From NCBI RefSeq assembly GCF_030056665.1, contig NZ_JASHIG010000029.1: a stretch of 64,000 nucleotides of DNA; one strand, written 5' to 3'. Shown piece by piece: positions 62,626 through 64,000 of this stretch. Under the pieces are notes generated by a model that made no database searches, was not told where the DNA came from, and worked only from the letters and a program-made list of their open reading frames with translations. How positions within the stretch are numbered: position 1 is the first letter of the stretch; every line of letters starts with the position of its first letter. This DNA is from Flectobacillus roseus (GTDB taxonomy: Bacteria > Bacteroidota > Bacteroidia > Cytophagales > Spirosomataceae). The position numbers and the translations under genes were made by a program.

Positions 62626-63797
62626 TTACCTCTTTTTCTTGTAATGATGCCAGTAATCATACCAAGCGAAAGTGGAAAAAATAGCCATTCAATCCCGATT
62701 ATGGCTTGTAGATTTTGCAAAAGCATGATACTAATAACTGTGATAGCAAAGCCTATGCTGTTGACGATGGTTATTGCTGAAGCACGATATACAGGTTGTG
62801 CATTTTGTGAAATAAGTGTAGAGAATTGAGGTGAGTCTGCCACTACGCTGAAACCCCAAATTAATAGTAAGCCTATAAAAATTCCAAATGGTAACTGCCA
62901 AATAAAAGGGCTTAGTAAACAACAAAATCCAGAAACAATTAAGAAAAAGTACGCTAACTGACGACTTGTGAAACGTTGTTGGGAGAGTTCTGCTGTGCAT
63001 ATACATCCCAAAATACCCATACCTATTATGCCAAAAGACCATGCTGAAATAGAAAATGATTCTTGGTGTAGGCTTTGATAGTGTTGTAAAATGACTGGCA
63101 CAAAAGCCCAAAAAGTATATAGCTCGAACATATGTCCAAAATAGCCCCAAGCATATTGTTTGAAATTGGGATTGGCAAATGCTTCAAATATAGCTTTTGG
63201 GCTAAAAGTTCCTATTTTCTGACGATAGGGTCCATCCGTTATTCCTATGGCTATCAATAAAGCTCCACTACACGATAAGACAGATGCTGCAATAATGATA
63301 GTTTGCCAATCAAAATGCCATTGTATTGCTGCTAAAAAGTGACCAAAGGAAGTGCCTAATACCAGCGCACCTACCAGATACCCTAATGCTTTTCCCAATC
63401 CTTTTTGATGCCAATCGCTCATGATTTTCATGCCAACAGGATATACACCAGCTAGAAAAAATCCTACTCCAAATCTTATGCTTAAAAGTAATGTCATGTT
63501 TCCCATACTCCTAAGCGTAAGAAGGTTGATTAGTGCCCCTAAAAGTGCAGAGAAAACAAATACCCATTTGGGTGAAAATCGATCACTAATTGCCAAAATG
63601 GCATAACAAAGAGTACCACAAACAAAACCTAATTGCACAGCTGAAGTCATGTTGCCTAAAAAATGATTGTTTTGCGGAAATAGCGGTTGAATATCCTTTA
63701 AAATGGCATTGACTGCAAACCAAAGAGAAGTTCCCGAAAATTGCGCAAAAACTACGACAGGTGTTACAGTCTTAGGACTTTTTATAAAATTTAACAT
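62622..63797 (-). CDS. MFS transporter
   Basis: This 391-residue carrier has about twelve helices and belongs to the MFS family (GTSLWFAVNAI, FVCGTLCYAILAISDRF, GVGFFLAGVYPVGMKI, MSDWHQKGLGKALGYLVGAL). This branch is of the cyanate/nitrate-like or general drug type, and the substrate cannot be given. Its stop codon overlaps that of the convergent regulator gene by 4 bases. It begins close to a copy of repeat B. Confidence 0.88.
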   Translation of the reverse strand: MLNFIKSPKTVTPVVVFAQFSGTSLWFAVNAILKDIQPLFPQNNHFLGNMTSAVQLGFVCGTLCYAILAISDRFSPKWVFVFSALLGALINLLTLRSMGNMTLLLSIRFGVGFFLAGVYPVGMKIMSDWHQKGLGKALGYLVGALVLGTSFGHFLAAIQWHFDWQTIIIAASVLSCSGALLIAIGITDGPYRQKIGTFSPKAIFEAFANPNFKQYAWGYFGHMFELYTFWAFVPVILQHYQSLHQESFSISAWSFGIIGMGILGCICTAELSQQRFTSRQLAYFFLIVSGFCCLLSPFIWQLPFGIFIGLLLIWGFSVVADSPQFSTLISQNAQPVYRASAITIVNSIGFAITVISIMLLQNLQAIIGIEWLFFPLSLGMITGIITRKRGN

Positions 63798-63815
63798 AGT
63801 CTATTTTCTCAAATA

Positions 63816-64000
63816 CTAATGAGTAATCATGCAAAATAAGATTTAAAATGCTCAGGCACTAGGCAACAGGCACAAGGCAAAGAGTTTTAACATGTTTTTA
63901 AAACCCAAGCCATGCTTTTTTCCAAAGCTCTCTGCCAAAAGCCGATACCTGAAAGCCTAAAGGCAATAGGCACAAGGCAAAGAGTTTTAACATGTTTTTA
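63816..64000. repeat. MITE-like repeat B, copy 3, with internal tandem unit, cut by the window end
   Basis: It starts like copy 2 (GAGTAATCATGCAAAATAAG) and has GGCAACAGGCACAAGGCA and AAGCCGATACCTGAAAGCCT. A 32-base segment beginning GGCACAAGGCAAAGAGTTTT occurs identically at 63869-63900 and 63969-64000, so a unit of 100 bases is being repeated in tandem. The element lies upstream of the MFS gene. Confidence 0.7.

Noticed and set aside
1..64000. tRNA, rRNA, tmRNA or other standard RNA genes
   Set aside because: I saw no cloverleaf, conserved rRNA stretch or CCA-ending gene when reading the intergenic regions; a covariance-model scan would be decisive.

Overview
The window looks like a chromosomal segment of a Bacteroidota bacterium, most likely of the Cytophagales (Flectobacillus/Arcicella/Emticicia-like). 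The evidence is a SusC/SusD pair, AT-rich DNA with starts preceded by A-rich tracts rather than a clear Shine-Dalgarno, candidate -7 boxes of the form TAnnTTTG, and families typical of the phylum (DUF983, DUF1460, FixH plus TauE/SafE-type membrane protein, a MerR protein beside dprA, Nudix beside pyrE). The genus is inference. I see no rRNA, tRNA, CRISPR array, prophage or transposase gene.

Layout. 0-13.3 kb is glycan use: SusD and SusC (minus strand), a membrane-bound regulator with two starch-binding-like domains, seven membrane helices and an AraC DNA-binding domain, a GH78 alpha-L-rhamnosidase, and a divergent GH2 enzyme. 13.4-28.8 kb is mostly housekeeping: a small lipoprotein, DUF983, an AraC regulator, metY, Nudix/pyrE, a TPR histidine kinase behind an inverted pair of MITE-like repeats, dprA, a MerR protein, alaS, pabB, and a CoxE-like VWA protein. 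28.9-45.6 kb holds a short DnaE-type polymerase with a degraded PHP domain, FixH and a TauE-like protein, a PatB-like lyase, two MFS carriers, a subtilase, an XRE/S24-like regulator, a LuxR regulator behind a 15-bp inverted repeat, mog, a 39-residue membrane protein, a TetR regulator and an aldehyde dehydrogenase homologue lacking its catalytic residues. 45.8-50.1 kb holds nhaD, a coiled-coil lipoprotein, a tandem universal stress protein and a DUF1460 amidase-like protein. 50.3-59.9 kb is a maltodextrin cluster: MFS carrier, two GH13 enzymes, beta-phosphoglucomutase, an unknown protein and a GH65 phosphorylase. 60-64 kb holds a TauE permease, a sterol desaturase-family protein, a LuxR-type response regulator, an MFS carrier and the start of another repeat copy.

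How it fits together. SusC/SusD would bring malto-oligosaccharides across the outer membrane, the two GH13 enzymes would trim them in the periplasm or outside the cell, the MFS carrier would import maltose, GH65 would phosphorolyse it to glucose and beta-glucose-1-phosphate, and PgmB would convert that to glucose-6-phosphate. The set is split over about 46 kb. The two halves share a 10-base sequence, CCATTAACCA, placed 5-14 bases before the start codon of five genes (susC, MFS, the second GH13, pgmB, GH65). In susC and pgmB a hairpin with a T-rich tail lies just before this motif, so leader attenuation or antitermination is possible. The CBM-7TM-AraC protein beside susC is the best candidate for the sensor. 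This shared leader together with the membrane-bound glycan sensor is the most likely undescribed system here.
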